From contig NZ_JBQKGW010000010.1 of assembly GCF_052118625.1 (NCBI RefSeq), positions 28,819-92,818 of the forward strand: a stretch of 64,000 nucleotides of DNA. The letters are read 5' to 3'. Source of the DNA: Porcincola sp945869225 (GTDB lineage Bacteria; Bacillota; Clostridia; Lachnospirales; Lachnospiraceae). The position numbers and the translations under genes are program-made. Below the pieces are notes generated by a model. It ran no database searches. It saw only the letters and a list, made by a program, of their open reading frames with translations, and was not told where the DNA came from. Shown here piece after piece: positions 15,695 through 24,845 of this stretch. Every line of letters begins with the position of its first letter. Positions within the stretch are counted from its first letter, which is position 1.

Positions 15695-16464
15695 CAGTCT
15701 TCGTCATCTCCTCCCAGATAAGCCGCGATCACTTCCGGATCATTGGATACCGTCTGCGGATCGCCGTGGGCAATCGTCTTGCCATACTCCAGTACCGTGA
15801 TCTCCTCGCAGATTCCCATGACAAACTTCATATCATGCTCAATCAGAAGAATGGCGATACCGAAGTCGTCACGGACCTTCCGGACCGTCTCCATCAGTTC
15901 CTGTGTCTCGTTCGGGTTCATGCCGGCGGCCGGCTCATCAAGAAGCAGCAGCTTCGGATCCGATGCGAGGGCACGGCAGATCTCAAGCTTTCTCTGCTGT
16001 CCGTAAGGCAGCTGGGACGCCGCATAGTCCGCCTTGTCTCCGATCCCGAAGACGTCCAGAAGCTTGCGCGCCTTCTGATTCATCTCCGCTTCCCTGTCCC
16101 TGTACTTCTTCGTACGCAGCACACCGTCGAGCATACTGTATGTGACCCGGTTGTGCATACCGACCTTGACATTGTCCAGAACAGACATGGCATTGAACAG
16201 CCTGATATTCTGGAAGGTTCTCGCAATGCCGGCCTTCGAGATGTATTCCGGTCCCCTTCCGGTTATATTGACACCGTCAAAGGTGATGATCCCTTCGGTC
16301 GGCGTATACATGCCGGTCAGCATATTGAAGGCGGTTGTCTTTCCAGCACCGTTCGGACCGATCAGTCCGTACAGATGACCGCTTTCTATGCTCATGTTCA
16401 GTCCCTGGACAGCCTGAAGGCCGCCGAAGGAGATACCGAGATTCTTTACTTCAAGCAATGCCAT
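15694..16464 (-). CDS. livG: branched-chain amino acid ABC transporter, ATP-binding protein LivG
   Basis: 256 residues with Walker A GPNGAGKTTAFN, the LivG-type GIARTFQNIRLF segment, signature ASQLPYGQQRKLEICRAL and Walker B LLLLDEPAAGMNP. Compared with the usual LSGGQ the signature is LPYGQ, which is normal for LivG. Partner of LivF. It starts 6 bp after livM. Confidence 0.93.
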   Translation of the reverse strand: MALLEVKNLGISFGGLQAVQGLNMSIESGHLYGLIGPNGAGKTTAFNMLTGMYTPTEGIITFDGVNITGRGPEYISKAGIARTFQNIRLFNAMSVLDNVKVGMHNRVTYSMLDGVLRTKKYRDREAEMNQKARKLLDVFGIGDKADYAASQLPYGQQRKLEICRALASDPKLLLLDEPAAGMNPNETQELMETVRKVRDDFGIAILLIEHDMKFVMGICEEITVLEYGKTIAHGDPQTVSNDPEVIAAYLGGDDED

Positions 16465-16470
16465 CCCCGA

Positions 16471-17556
16471 TCACCCCTTCTTCTTTCCGGCATCTTCCGT
16501 CCCTGAGCCTGCTTTCCCGGAGCGGAGCTTCAGCGCCAGTCTCTGCCTCCACATCACAAAGGCAGGTGCACGGTTGAAGAGCATCATGACAATCAGCACA
16601 ATCGAATAAATGAACATCCTGTACTGGCTGAAGCCTCTCAGAAGCTCCGGCAGTACCGTCAGCACAACTGCCGCAATGATGGCTCCGGGAATGCTTCCCA
16701 TCCCGCCGAGGACAACCATGACCAGGATGTTGATGGAAAGGTTGTAGTCGAACTTCTTCGCGACAAGAGACGCAAAATTCAGCGCGTAGAGAACACCGGC
16801 AAACCCTGCAATCACTGCGGAGGAGACAAACGCCATCAGCTTGTACTTTGTCAGATTGATTCCGATTGACCTTGCCGCGATGTCATCGTCGCGGATCGCG
16901 GTGATCGCCCGGCCGGCTCTCGAGTTCATCAGATTCAGGACAAAAAGAAGCGTCAGCGCAATCAGAAGAATCCCGACCGAGAAAACGGAGAACTTCCTGA
17001 TCCCCGTAATACCCATCGCACCTTTCATCAGCACCTTTCCGGTCGGCTCCATGTTCAGAGAAAACTGATCCTTCAGCGAAAAATGAAGCCCGGCGCTGTC
17101 TGACCCGATATAAAGAGAATTCAGGACGTTCTTCAGAATCTCGCCGAATGCCAGCGTCACGATGGCCAGATAGTCTCCTGAAAGCCTCAGAACAGGCACA
17201 CCGACGATCACGCCGAATATTCCGGCTGCAAGTCCGCCGATCAGGAAAGCCAGCACGATCGCCACCCCTTCCGGCATTCCCGCCCCGACTGTATTGTAGA
17301 AGAACACGCCTGCAAATGCCCCTGCACTCATGAATGCGGCATGCCCCAGGGACAGCTCCCCGAGGAAGCCGACCACCAGGTTCAGAGAAATTGCCATCAT
17401 GATATACGCGCAGACCGGAATCAGCAGTCCGGCTGCCTTCGATGAAAGATTGCCTGAAAGCCTTACAACCTCAATTGCACCCCAGAATACCCCGATCAGA
17501 ATGAACGATGTGAGATATGTTCTGGCTGACTTGCTCATTTTTTTCTGTTTCGCCAT
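16471..17556 (-). CDS. livM: branched-chain amino acid ABC transporter, permease LivM
   Basis: 361-residue polytopic protein with about nine to ten hydrophobic helices. FLGELSLGHAAFMSAGAF and LRLSGDYLAIVTLAFGEI are the conserved LivM motifs, and AIRDDDIAARSIGIN is the cytoplasmic coupling loop that meets the ATPases. The N-terminus and the last 40 residues are basic and cytoplasmic. Start at 17556 has GAGG seven bases upstream. It forms the channel with LivH. Confidence 0.92.
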   Translation of the reverse strand: MAKQKKMSKSARTYLTSFILIGVFWGAIEVVRLSGNLSSKAAGLLIPVCAYIMMAISLNLVVGFLGELSLGHAAFMSAGAFAGVFFYNTVGAGMPEGVAIVLAFLIGGLAAGIFGVIVGVPVLRLSGDYLAIVTLAFGEILKNVLNSLYIGSDSAGLHFSLKDQFSLNMEPTGKVLMKGAMGITGIRKFSVFSVGILLIALTLLFVLNLMNSRAGRAITAIRDDDIAARSIGINLTKYKLMAFVSSAVIAGFAGVLYALNFASLVAKKFDYNLSINILVMVVLGGMGSIPGAIIAAVVLTVLPELLRGFSQYRMFIYSIVLIVMMLFNRAPAFVMWRQRLALKLRSGKAGSGTEDAGKKKG

Positions 17557-17565
17557 ATGCTCACC

Positions 17566-18447
17566 TCACACTTTCACAGTTGCTTTCTTCCCGAGAAGTC
17601 CGGAAGGCTTGACAAGAAGGACAACGATCAGAACCAGGAACACAATTGCATCGGACAGCTGCGTCGAAATATAAGCCTTGGAAAGATTCTCGATGATACC
17701 GAGAAGGATTCCGCCGACAAACGCTCCCGGGATCGATCCGATTCCCCCGAATACAGCTGCGACAAACGCCTTGATGCCAGGCATTGCGCCGGTTGTCGGA
17801 ACAAGCGTCGGATACGAGGAGAGAAGAAGCGCTCCCGCAATGGCTGCAAGTCCGGACCCGATTGCAAAGGTCAGGGAGATGATGGCGTTGACATTGATTC
17901 CCATCAGCTGGGCCGCTCCTCTGTCCTCGGAAACCGCCTGCATCGCGTGACCCGGGCGGGTATTGTTGACAAACCAGATCAGAACAAACATGATCACAAG
18001 GGATGTCACAATTGTCACGATGGTTTCCGCCGAGATCTGCAGGCTGCCGCCGAACAGATTCAGGGCCGGAAGACTGACGATGGAAGTGAAGGACTTCGGC
18101 TCAGACGACCACAGAAGCATCGCTCCATTCTCCAGGAAGTAGCTCACGCCGATGGCCGTGATCAGCACAGCCAGAGATGCCGCTCCTCTCAGCGGCCTGT
18201 AGGCAATCCGCTCAATCGTAATGCCCAGAAGGGTACAGACGACGATCGCAAGAATCATAGAAAGCCAGGGATTCATACCACCCTGGCAAAACGTGAAGAA
18301 CACAACATATCCACCGACCATGATGATATCGCCATGGGCAAAATTCAGCATCTTGGCGATGCCGTACACCATCGTGTACCCCAGGGCGATCAGCGCGTAC
18401 ACGCTTCCCAGTGATATGCCTCTGACCAGATAAGATAAAAACTGCAT
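17566..18447 (-). CDS. livH: branched-chain amino acid ABC transporter, permease LivH
   Basis: 293-residue permease with about eight hydrophobic helices. The N-terminus (QFLSYLVRGISLGSVYALIA), YGIAKMLNFAHGDIIMVG and AVSEDRGAAQLMGIN are typical for LivH. I start at ATG 18447, six bases after AGGAGG; an upstream in-frame codon at 18468 lies before that site. A hairpin separates it from livJ, the usual arrangement that lets the binding protein be made in excess. Confidence 0.92.
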   Translation of the reverse strand: MQFLSYLVRGISLGSVYALIALGYTMVYGIAKMLNFAHGDIIMVGGYVVFFTFCQGGMNPWLSMILAIVVCTLLGITIERIAYRPLRGAASLAVLITAIGVSYFLENGAMLLWSSEPKSFTSIVSLPALNLFGGSLQISAETIVTIVTSLVIMFVLIWFVNNTRPGHAMQAVSEDRGAAQLMGINVNAIISLTFAIGSGLAAIAGALLLSSYPTLVPTTGAMPGIKAFVAAVFGGIGSIPGAFVGGILLGIIENLSKAYISTQLSDAIVFLVLIVVLLVKPSGLLGKKATVKV

Positions 18448-18489
18448 CTCAATCCTCCTGCGGCTCAATTGTCATTCATCAGGCAGGAA

Positions 18490-18519
18490 GAAGGGGGCTG
18501 CATACCACCAGCCCCCTTC
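18490..18519 (-). terminator. hairpin between livJ and livH (partial terminator)
   Basis: Stem GAAGGGGGCTG / CAGCCCCCTTC with an 8-nt loop, 18 bp past the livJ stop. On the minus strand it is followed by TTCCTGCC, a poor U-tract, so partial termination or mRNA stabilisation is more likely than a full stop. Confidence 0.65.
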
Positions 18520-18536
18520 CCTGGAAAGCCAATCGA

Positions 18537-19724
18537 TTACTCTGACTCTGTCTCAGCTTCGGTGGAAGCGCTGACGCTCTCACCGTCGATCGGCTGATAT
18601 TCACCATTCTCGATGATCATGCCCTTCGGCTCTTTGCTGACAGCGCCGGAAGCATCCCAGGTCATCCCGGTACCGGTCAGGCCGTCATAGGTGAAGCTCG
18701 GATCCGTGATCGTTGCCTTCAGTGCATCGCAGACATCGGAAGCGCTCATATCAGCTGTGATACCTGCCTTCTCCCCAGCCTTTGCAAGAACCTTGATGAC
18801 ATCATAGGCATCTGCTGCGAACTGGTTCGGCGTATCGCCCTTTGCAACTTCCTTGTACTTTGCGACGAAGTCCTGTGTCGCCTTGTCCGCGGATGTTGCG
18901 ACGAACGGGGTCAGCAACATGACGCCCTCAGCAAGGGAAGTATCGAAGCCCTCGACACCGAGGATTCCGTCCAGGCCGTCGCATCCGAAGAACTTCGGCT
19001 TGTAGCCCATGTCGTTTGCAGCCTTCAGAATCTGGCTGGCCGGTGTGTAGTAAATCGGAAGGAAGACAAGATCTGCACCGGCATCCTTGCAGGCCTGAAC
19101 CTGAGTGGTCAGGTCGGTGGAGTTATCATCCGTGAAGGCCTCATTCGCGACAATCTGAAGGCCGACCTTGGATGCCTCAGCCTGGAAGTTCGTGTTGATT
19201 CCGCTTGAGTACGCATCGGAAGAATTGTAGATGACACCGATCTTTGTTCCGAGCTTCTTGCTGGAGATATAGTCTGCGGAAGCAGTTCCCTGGTTCGGGT
19301 CCGTGAAGCAAATCTGGAAGATATTGTCACCTGTATCGATGACATCCTGTGAAGAAGCGGACGGTGTCATCATGAACATGTTGTCATTGACCGCTTCTGC
19401 GCCGACTGCCAGGCACGGGTTCGTGGTGACGGTTCCTGCCAGAATCTGCATGCCCCAGTCCTTCAGGCTGTTGTAGGCATTGACAGAGGTCTCGGCATCA
19501 TGTGTGTCATCCTCGAACTTCCAGTCAAACTGGACAGCCCCTCCTGCCTTGTTCACCTCATCCACGGCGATCTGCTCACCATACATGGCAGCCGTTCCGT
19601 AGATGGCAGCCGGTCCGGTCGTAGGCCCGATTCCGCCGACCTTTATCTTATCAGCAGCAGATGCGCTGACTGCGAAGGACGCAGCCAGTACGCCAGACAT
19701 CGCAACACATAAAAATTTTTTCAT
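18537..19724 (-). CDS. livJ: branched-chain amino acid ABC transporter, substrate-binding protein
   Basis: 395 residues. A signal peptide (KKFLCVAMSGVLAASFAVSASA) is followed by a type I periplasmic-binding fold: KIKVGGIGPTTGPAAIYG, SASSQDVIDTGDNIF, and a C-terminal lobe ending in a Ser/Glu-rich tail. It captures the ligand and delivers it to LivHM. The signal peptide lacks a lipobox cysteine, so there is no visible lipid anchor, which is odd for a Gram-positive binding protein. ATG 19724 lies eight bases after AGGAGG. First gene of the operon. Ligand could also be another amino acid or amide, as this family is broad. Confidence 0.9.
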   Translation of the reverse strand: MKKFLCVAMSGVLAASFAVSASAADKIKVGGIGPTTGPAAIYGTAAMYGEQIAVDEVNKAGGAVQFDWKFEDDTHDAETSVNAYNSLKDWGMQILAGTVTTNPCLAVGAEAVNDNMFMMTPSASSQDVIDTGDNIFQICFTDPNQGTASADYISSKKLGTKIGVIYNSSDAYSSGINTNFQAEASKVGLQIVANEAFTDDNSTDLTTQVQACKDAGADLVFLPIYYTPASQILKAANDMGYKPKFFGCDGLDGILGVEGFDTSLAEGVMLLTPFVATSADKATQDFVAKYKEVAKGDTPNQFAADAYDVIKVLAKAGEKAGITADMSASDVCDALKATITDPSFTYDGLTGTGMTWDASGAVSKEPKGMIIENGEYQPIDGESVSASTEAETESE

Positions 19725-19753
19725 AATCGTGTCCTCCTTTATGAATTGAGCGT

Positions 19754-19783
19754 ATTGTATCACCGCTGTCGCACTGCTTTCAA
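19754..19783 (-). promoter_or_regulatory. promoter of the liv operon
   Basis: TTGAAA (19778-19783), 18-bp spacer, TACAAT (19754-19759) on the minus strand, 30 bp before the livJ start. Confidence 0.6.
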
Positions 19784-19840
19784 GGGTACAATGTGCTGTT
19801 TTTGAAAAATATTTCGATTTCTTTTAGGTAAGAATGCACA

Positions 19841-19868
19841 ACAATAATTTGTATCTTTAAATTATTGT
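19841..19868. repeat. AT-rich inverted repeat upstream of livJ
   Basis: Perfect 10-bp arms ACAATAATTT / AAATTATTGT with an 8-nt spacer, about 60 bp upstream of the livJ -35 box. A second pair CAATTATTT / AAATAATTG with a longer spacer follows at about 19871-19910. No U-tract, so an operator or activator site is more likely than a terminator. Confidence 0.55.
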
Positions 19869-19981
19869 TCCAATTATTTTTCGTGTTCCTATTTTTTAGG
19901 GAAATAATTGCACGTTCGCATCACAAATCGGCCCTCACCCGCCAACCCGGGAAGCAGATGAAATTCGATATTTTTACCAGA

Positions 19982-21103
19982 TTATCGAAAAATTGTCTGA
20001 AGGTCATGGAACACCAGCAGGAGAGCCAGTCCCATCAGTACCATGAATCCGGCATAATTGACTGCCTGCTCGAACCTTCTGTCAGGCTTCCGCCTGGTCA
20101 CCGCTTCCGCCACCAGAAACAGAAGTCTCCCGCCGTCCAGCGCCGGGAGCGGCAGCAGATTCATGACACCGAGGTTCGCCGACAGCAGGATCGCAATCTG
20201 GAGGACATTCAGCCACACGTACAGCATCCCGTCCTCCCGCGATTCCTCCACCGTGTCACTGATTGTCTTGACAATCCGGACCGGTCCGGAGACGTCGTCA
20301 GCGGAAACCTGGCCTCTCAGCAGCATGCCAAGGCTGTCGAAGGTGATCCGAATCCAGTATCCTGTCTCCAGGAAGCTGTAGCGGACCGTCGTCAGAATCC
20401 CGCCATGAAGCCGGTACTGGGAGGAGGTAGAGATGCCAAGCAAATGCCGCCCGTCAGCGCTCTCCTCCGGAACGATCTGAGCCGACCTTTCTTCTCCCTC
20501 ATGTGTCCAGCAGACGGTAACCGGCTGCCCGGATGAAAACGACGTGCTGTGCAGCATGGTATAGACCGAAATGTCTCTCTGGAGGGAGATCGCGGACCGT
20601 CCGATCTTTGTGATCCAGTCGCCCGCCTCGATGCCAGCCTGCGCAGCCGGCGATCCGGACTCGACCTCAAGAACAACCGGCGGATCATATCCTGCCTGCC
20701 CGATCAGAAAAAGCGAAAAGAGAAACGCCAGAAGGAAATTGAAGACCGGACCTGCCGCCACAATCAGCATCCGCTGCCAGACCCGTCTGCTCTCAAACGA
20801 GCCGCCGCTGCCGCCTCCTGCCTCTCTTCCGCCCGCTTCTCCCTCCATTTCGTCTTCCTTCTCGTCTTCCTTCCCATCCTCCTCTGAAAACTCCCCCTGC
20901 ATCTCACAGCTCCCGCCAAACGGAAGTGCTTTCAGAGAATACCTTGTCCCGGACCTATGTGATACATGCGAAAGAAGGCGGGGACCCATCCCGAGCGAAA
21001 ACTCGATGACACGAACCCTGCAGAGTCTTGCCAGGAGAAAATGTCCGAATTCGTGAAACAGGATCAGGACACTGAATACAATGATCGCAATGAGGATATT
21101 CAT
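19982..21103 (-). CDS. rseP: site-2 zinc metalloprotease RseP family
   Basis: 373-residue intramembrane protease. His17-Glu18-His21 (LFHEFGHFLLARL) and the C-terminal LLPLPALDGGRLLF supply the zinc ligands; a PDZ domain sits near residues 150-230 (SPAAQAGIEAGDWI). A very acidic Gly/Glu linker (about residues 68-105) interrupts the usual first loop, just before RVWQRMLIVAAGPVFNFLLA. It cleaves membrane-anchored regulators or remnant signal peptides. Last gene in the pyrH-frr-uppS-cdsA-dxr-rseP series, the standard order in Clostridia. Confidence 0.9.
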   Translation of the reverse strand: MNILIAIIVFSVLILFHEFGHFLLARLCRVRVIEFSLGMGPRLLSHVSHRSGTRYSLKALPFGGSCEMQGEFSEEDGKEDEKEDEMEGEAGGREAGGGSGGSFESRRVWQRMLIVAAGPVFNFLLAFLFSLFLIGQAGYDPPVVLEVESGSPAAQAGIEAGDWITKIGRSAISLQRDISVYTMLHSTSFSSGQPVTVCWTHEGEERSAQIVPEESADGRHLLGISTSSQYRLHGGILTTVRYSFLETGYWIRITFDSLGMLLRGQVSADDVSGPVRIVKTISDTVEESREDGMLYVWLNVLQIAILLSANLGVMNLLPLPALDGGRLLFLVAEAVTRRKPDRRFEQAVNYAGFMVLMGLALLLVFHDLQTIFR

Positions 21104-21123
21104 CCGGCTCTCTCAATCCCTCC

Positions 21124-22275
21124 TCAGTCCTTGTCCCATTCAGCTTTGATATGCTCGATCACACTCTTCTGCACATCCAGGATCTCCTGTACCGTCGGAT
21201 TCGGAATCACCTGATGCATGCTGCAGCATTCCTCGATGATTTCATAAATCTGAAGGAAGGAAATCCTTCTATCCAGGAACCGTGCGACAGCCGCCTCATT
21301 GGCCGCATTGAAAACTGCCGGCATCGAGCCGCCCTTCTTCATCGCGTCATATGCAAGCGGAAGCCCTCTGAAGGTTTCCATGTCCGGACGGGCAAAGCTG
21401 ATGCTCCCGATTTGAAACAGCTCCAGACGCTCTGTCTCCATCGGCCGCCTGTCCGGATAAAACATCGCATACTGTATCGGAAGGCGCATGTCCGGCATCC
21501 CCATCTGCGCGATTACCGCTCCGTCCGCAAACTGAACGGCTGAATGGACGATGCTCTGCCTCTGGATCACCACCTCGACCTGATCTGCCGTGACGGAGAA
21601 CAGCCAGCCTGCCTCCATGACCTCGAGTCCTTTGTTTACCAGCGTGGCAGAGTCAATCGTGATCTTCCTTCCCATATTCCAGTTCGGATTCTTCAAGGCA
21701 TCCGAAACGGTAACCCTTTCGAGCGCTTCCCGGCTGTATCCGTAGAACGGCCCTCCCGAGCAGGTCAGAAGAATCTTCTCGATCCGCCCGGGATTTTCGC
21801 CGTTCAGACACTGAAAGATGGCGGAATGTTCCGAATCGACCGGATAAAGATGCACATGGTACTGCCGAATCAGAGGCATGATCAGATGACCGGCACAGAC
21901 CAGTGTCTCCTTGTTTGCGAGGGCAATGTCCTTTCCCTCCCGGATTGCCGCGATGGTCGGGATTATTCCGATCATGCCGACGATCGCACCAAACACAAGG
22001 TCTGCTTCCTGAACCGTCGCGGCCTCAATCAGACCTTCCATCCCGGAGACAATCCGGACGGATGTATCCGCAACTTTCTGTCTCAGCTCGCGCGCGTCCG
22101 CCTCGTCCCAGACCGCTGCGATACGCGGCTCAAACTCCCGGATCTGTTCCTCCAGTTTCCGGATGTTCCTTCCCGCTGCCAGCGCCGCCACCTTCACATC
22201 CTTCTGATGTCTGACCACATCCAGCGTCTGTGTTCCGATGGAGCCCGTACTCCCAAGTATCGATATCGTTTTCAT
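21124..22275 (-). CDS. dxr: 1-deoxy-D-xylulose-5-phosphate reductoisomerase
   Basis: 383 residues, normal length. Converts DXP to methylerythritol phosphate with NADPH in the non-mevalonate isoprenoid pathway. The NADPH loop GSTGSIGTQTLDV starts the protein; ALANKETLVCAGHL, PVDSEHSAIFQCL (metal and substrate site) and GRKITIDSATLVNKGLEVMEA are signature segments. GGAGG precedes the ATG by seven bases. It feeds the UppS step encoded upstream. It is separated from cdsA by a terminator-like hairpin, from rseP by 20 bp. Confidence 0.95.
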   Translation of the reverse strand: MKTISILGSTGSIGTQTLDVVRHQKDVKVAALAAGRNIRKLEEQIREFEPRIAAVWDEADARELRQKVADTSVRIVSGMEGLIEAATVQEADLVFGAIVGMIGIIPTIAAIREGKDIALANKETLVCAGHLIMPLIRQYHVHLYPVDSEHSAIFQCLNGENPGRIEKILLTCSGGPFYGYSREALERVTVSDALKNPNWNMGRKITIDSATLVNKGLEVMEAGWLFSVTADQVEVVIQRQSIVHSAVQFADGAVIAQMGMPDMRLPIQYAMFYPDRRPMETERLELFQIGSISFARPDMETFRGLPLAYDAMKKGGSMPAVFNAANEAAVARFLDRRISFLQIYEIIEECCSMHQVIPNPTVQEILDVQKSVIEHIKAEWDKD

Positions 22276-22389
22276 CTCTCTTCCTCCAAAAACCGGATCC
22301 TCCGCGGATACCCCTGTCCTGCTCGATTCGGCGGCTCCGACATGATCTCGCGCTCCGCACTCGATGATGAACGGTCACCCTTACAAAAA

Positions 22390-22414
22390 CAGCCCGGAAG
22401 AGTCTTCCGGGCTG
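22390..22414 (-). terminator. intrinsic terminator between cdsA and dxr
   Basis: Perfect 12-bp stem CAGCCCGGAAGA / TCTTCCGGGCTG with a one-base centre, followed on the minus strand by TTTTTG. It lies 42 bp past the cdsA stop and splits an otherwise continuous gene series; no clear promoter for dxr was found in the 115 bp that follow. Confidence 0.75.
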
Positions 22415-22455
22415 TCAGTCTTCCACCTTCTGCTCTGGAATCTCAGATTCCCGGA

Positions 22456-23286
22456 TCAGAACCGCAGGACGCTGCAGAGAAAATAAATGATCGGTGCCGT
22501 AATGATCACAGAGTCAAAGCGATCCAGAATTCCGCCGTGTCCCGGAATCAGATGACCGTAATCTTTGATCTCCATGTTGCGCTTGATCGCCGAAGCCGCC
22601 AGATCACCAACCATGGAAATCAGCGCGCCGATGGCGCACACCACTATATACACAAGAACGACATTGATATCCGCGCTAACCTTCCCTCTGATGCAGGCCC
22701 CATAGATTCCGCCGAAAAGCGCCGCACCGATGACACCTCCGACTGCGCCCTCGACCGATTTCTTCGGACTGAGCACCGGTGCCATCTTATGTCTGCCAAA
22801 CAGCCGGCCAACGCAGTAAGCCGACGTATCGCATCCCCAGGAGCACAGCAGGATCAGCCATACATGCCATCTTCCATCCGGAAGCTCCCTCGTCTGATAG
22901 ATGAAGCTCAGGCAGACAGCCACATACACGATGCCGAAGAACGCAGCCATCACCTGATCTGCATGATACTTCGGATAGGTAAATACATATACAAAGAGCA
23001 GAATGATCAATCCCGCTGCCAGAAAGGAAACGTAAAAATGGTCAAAGCGTTCACCATACACATGTCCGAGCCATACTGCCACATACCAGAGCACCGCCCC
23101 GGCATAGGCTGCGGTGGTCAGGCTGTTCGTCCCCTTCTCTCTGATCTTTACCGTGCGGAATAATTCAAACATCCCGATCAGCGAGATAGCAAGCATCGTC
23201 AGGAGAAGCAGAGGTCCTCCCACATGATTCACCAGAAGCGCAATCGCAACCAGCACAATTCCGCTTATGAGCCGTGTCACAAACAT
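22456..23286 (-). CDS. cdsA: phosphatidate cytidylyltransferase
   Basis: 276-residue membrane enzyme that makes CDP-diacylglycerol from phosphatidate and CTP. About seven to eight hydrophobic helices. The family signature is in the C-terminal half: KKSVEGAVGGVIGA and GDLAASAIKRNMEIKDYGHL...GHGGILDRFDS. GGAG lies seven bases before the ATG. It follows uppS by 14 bp. The product is the precursor for the cardiolipin synthase encoded at 51-52.5 kb. Confidence 0.94.
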   Translation of the reverse strand: MFVTRLISGIVLVAIALLVNHVGGPLLLLTMLAISLIGMFELFRTVKIREKGTNSLTTAAYAGAVLWYVAVWLGHVYGERFDHFYVSFLAAGLIILLFVYVFTYPKYHADQVMAAFFGIVYVAVCLSFIYQTRELPDGRWHVWLILLCSWGCDTSAYCVGRLFGRHKMAPVLSPKKSVEGAVGGVIGAALFGGIYGACIRGKVSADINVVLVYIVVCAIGALISMVGDLAASAIKRNMEIKDYGHLIPGHGGILDRFDSVIITAPIIYFLCSVLRF

Positions 23287-23300
23287 CTTTCTTCTCCTTT

Positions 23301-24050
23301 TCAGCCTCTATGAAGCCTTGCTTCCTGCGGGCTGTCCTCTTCTCCTGCGTTGAGGCCTCCAAAACGGCGGGTTCTCTGCTGATAAACCTCCACTGCCTTC
23401 TCTAGATCCTTTCTGGAAAAGTCCGGCCAGGGCACATCGGTAAAGTAAAGCTCGGCATAGGCCAGCTGCCACAGCAGATAGTTGCTAAGCCGCTGTTCCC
23501 CCGCTGTCCGGATCAGAAGATCCGGATCCGGAATATCGGCCGTATCGAGCATCGCCGAAAACGAATCCTCCGTAATCTCGTCCAGAGAGCAGATGGAACC
23601 GTCCCTGTATGCCTGCGCCGTACGTCGCACAGCCCGCACGATCTCATCCCTGCTGCCATAGTTGAGCGCCAGCTGGAAATTCAGTCCCGTGTTGTTTTTG
23701 GATGACTCGACCAGTTCCCTCAGACTTGCCTGAAGCTGTGCGTCAAGCGCCGTCGGATCCCCGATCACCCGGCATCTCATGTTGTTTTCCCTTGCCTGCC
23801 GGATACAGGTCCGTGTGTAGCTGTGAAACAGCTTCATCAGAGACGTGACCTCCTCAGGATTCCGCCTCCAGTTCTCCGTTGAAAACAGGTAGACGGTCAG
23901 ATACTGAATTCCCATGTCATCTGCCGCGCGACAGATGGTCTCGACATTCGCCGCTCCGCGGACATGTCCGTAATTCCTTGGCATTCTTCTGGACTTTGCC
24001 CAGCGTCCGTTTCCATCGAGGATGATTGCTACATGACGCGGTACATCCAT
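23301..24050 (-). CDS. uppS: undecaprenyl diphosphate synthase
   Basis: 249 residues. Condenses isopentenyl diphosphate units on farnesyl diphosphate to give the C55 lipid carrier for cell wall and surface glycans. HVAIILDGNGRWAKSR with Asp12, YLTVYLFSTENWRR and DLLIRTAGEQRLSNYLLWQ are the family motifs. I start at ATG 24050 because GGGAGG lies seven bases before it; the codon at 24068 overlaps that site. Followed closely by cdsA. Its product is needed by the GT2 enzymes elsewhere in the window. Confidence 0.95.
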   Translation of the reverse strand: MDVPRHVAIILDGNGRWAKSRRMPRNYGHVRGAANVETICRAADDMGIQYLTVYLFSTENWRRNPEEVTSLMKLFHSYTRTCIRQARENNMRCRVIGDPTALDAQLQASLRELVESSKNNTGLNFQLALNYGSRDEIVRAVRRTAQAYRDGSICSLDEITEDSFSAMLDTADIPDPDLLIRTAGEQRLSNYLLWQLAYAELYFTDVPWPDFSRKDLEKAVEVYQQRTRRFGGLNAGEEDSPQEARLHRG

Positions 24051-24172
24051 GCTGATTCCTCCCTGCATCCGATGTCAGGGCCATTCTCCAACAGTCCCGG
24101 CATCCATTCAGCCGCCTGAACGGTGACCTTTTCCTGACAGCTCTTCCAGTCCGCAGTCAGTCCGTGCGGTCC

Positions 24173-24198
24173 TGCGCGATCAGGCTGCGCGATCAGGC
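24173..24198. repeat. 13-bp tandem repeat between uppS and frr
   Basis: TGCGCGATCAGGC occurs twice head to tail and a degenerate third copy (TGTGCGATTCTGCC) follows. The spacer between frr and uppS is about 165 bp and otherwise has no recognisable feature. Confidence 0.6.
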
Positions 24199-24215
24199 TG
24201 TGCGATTCTGCCTGG

Positions 24216-24764
24216 TCAGACGGTCATGACTTCCTTCGTCTTTGCCTCGATCGCCTTGTCGATCTCCTTGATCTTCTTGTCCGTCTCTTTCTGAAGATCA
24301 TCCTGCAGATCCGCCAGCTCATCCTCCGAGATCTCATCCTTCAGCTTCTTGAAAGCCTTGTCGGCATCCCTGCGGATGTTCCGGATGGCAACCTTCGCCG
24401 CCTCGCCCTTTTTCTTGACCTCCTTGGAAAGCTCTTTTCTTCTCTCCTCTGTAAGCTCCGGGAAGATCAGGCGGATCACCTTTCCATCCGTCGTCGGGTT
24501 GATTCCGATATCGGACATGTTGATGGCCTTGATGATGGCCTTTACCATAGACGGCTCCCAGGGTGCGATCTGAAGAATCCGTGCCTCCGGCACCGTAATA
24601 TTTCCCACCTGAGAAACCGGAACCTCAGAGCCGTAGTACTCGACACGGACACGGCTCAGAACGGCCGGATTCGCGCGTCCGGCACGCACGGTCTTGAAAT
24701 CCTCCTCCATTGACTCATAGGTCTTTCTCATCTTCTCTGCGAAAGGCTGTATTCTGCTGTCCAT
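24216..24764 (-). CDS. frr: ribosome recycling factor
   Basis: 182 residues. Splits the post-termination ribosome together with EF-G. FKTVRAGRANPAVLSRV near residue 28, VPEARILQIAPWEPSMVKAI and DEISEDELADLQDDLQKETD are typical. I start at ATG 24764, eight bases after AAGGAGG; the codon at 24782 contains part of that site. Lies between pyrH and uppS as in most Firmicutes. Confidence 0.95.
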   Translation of the reverse strand: MDSRIQPFAEKMRKTYESMEEDFKTVRAGRANPAVLSRVRVEYYGSEVPVSQVGNITVPEARILQIAPWEPSMVKAIIKAINMSDIGINPTTDGKVIRLIFPELTEERRKELSKEVKKKGEAAKVAIRNIRRDADKAFKKLKDEISEDELADLQDDLQKETDKKIKEIDKAIEAKTKEVMTV

Positions 24765-24845
24765 ACCTGTTTCCTCCTTCATGCGGCGCCTCCTGAGGCG
24801 CTCATAGCTCGTTGTATTTCCCTCTTTTGTCCCGGCGCCGTTTTT

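Noticed and set aside
22130..22378. Small gene between dxr and cdsA
   Set aside because: The frame overlaps the dxr start and reads through the spacer without a ribosome binding site.
21544..23163. Long plus-strand open frame opposite dxr and cdsA
   Set aside because: It spans two well-recognised genes and the terminator between them; the translation is low in hydrophobic order and shows no motif.
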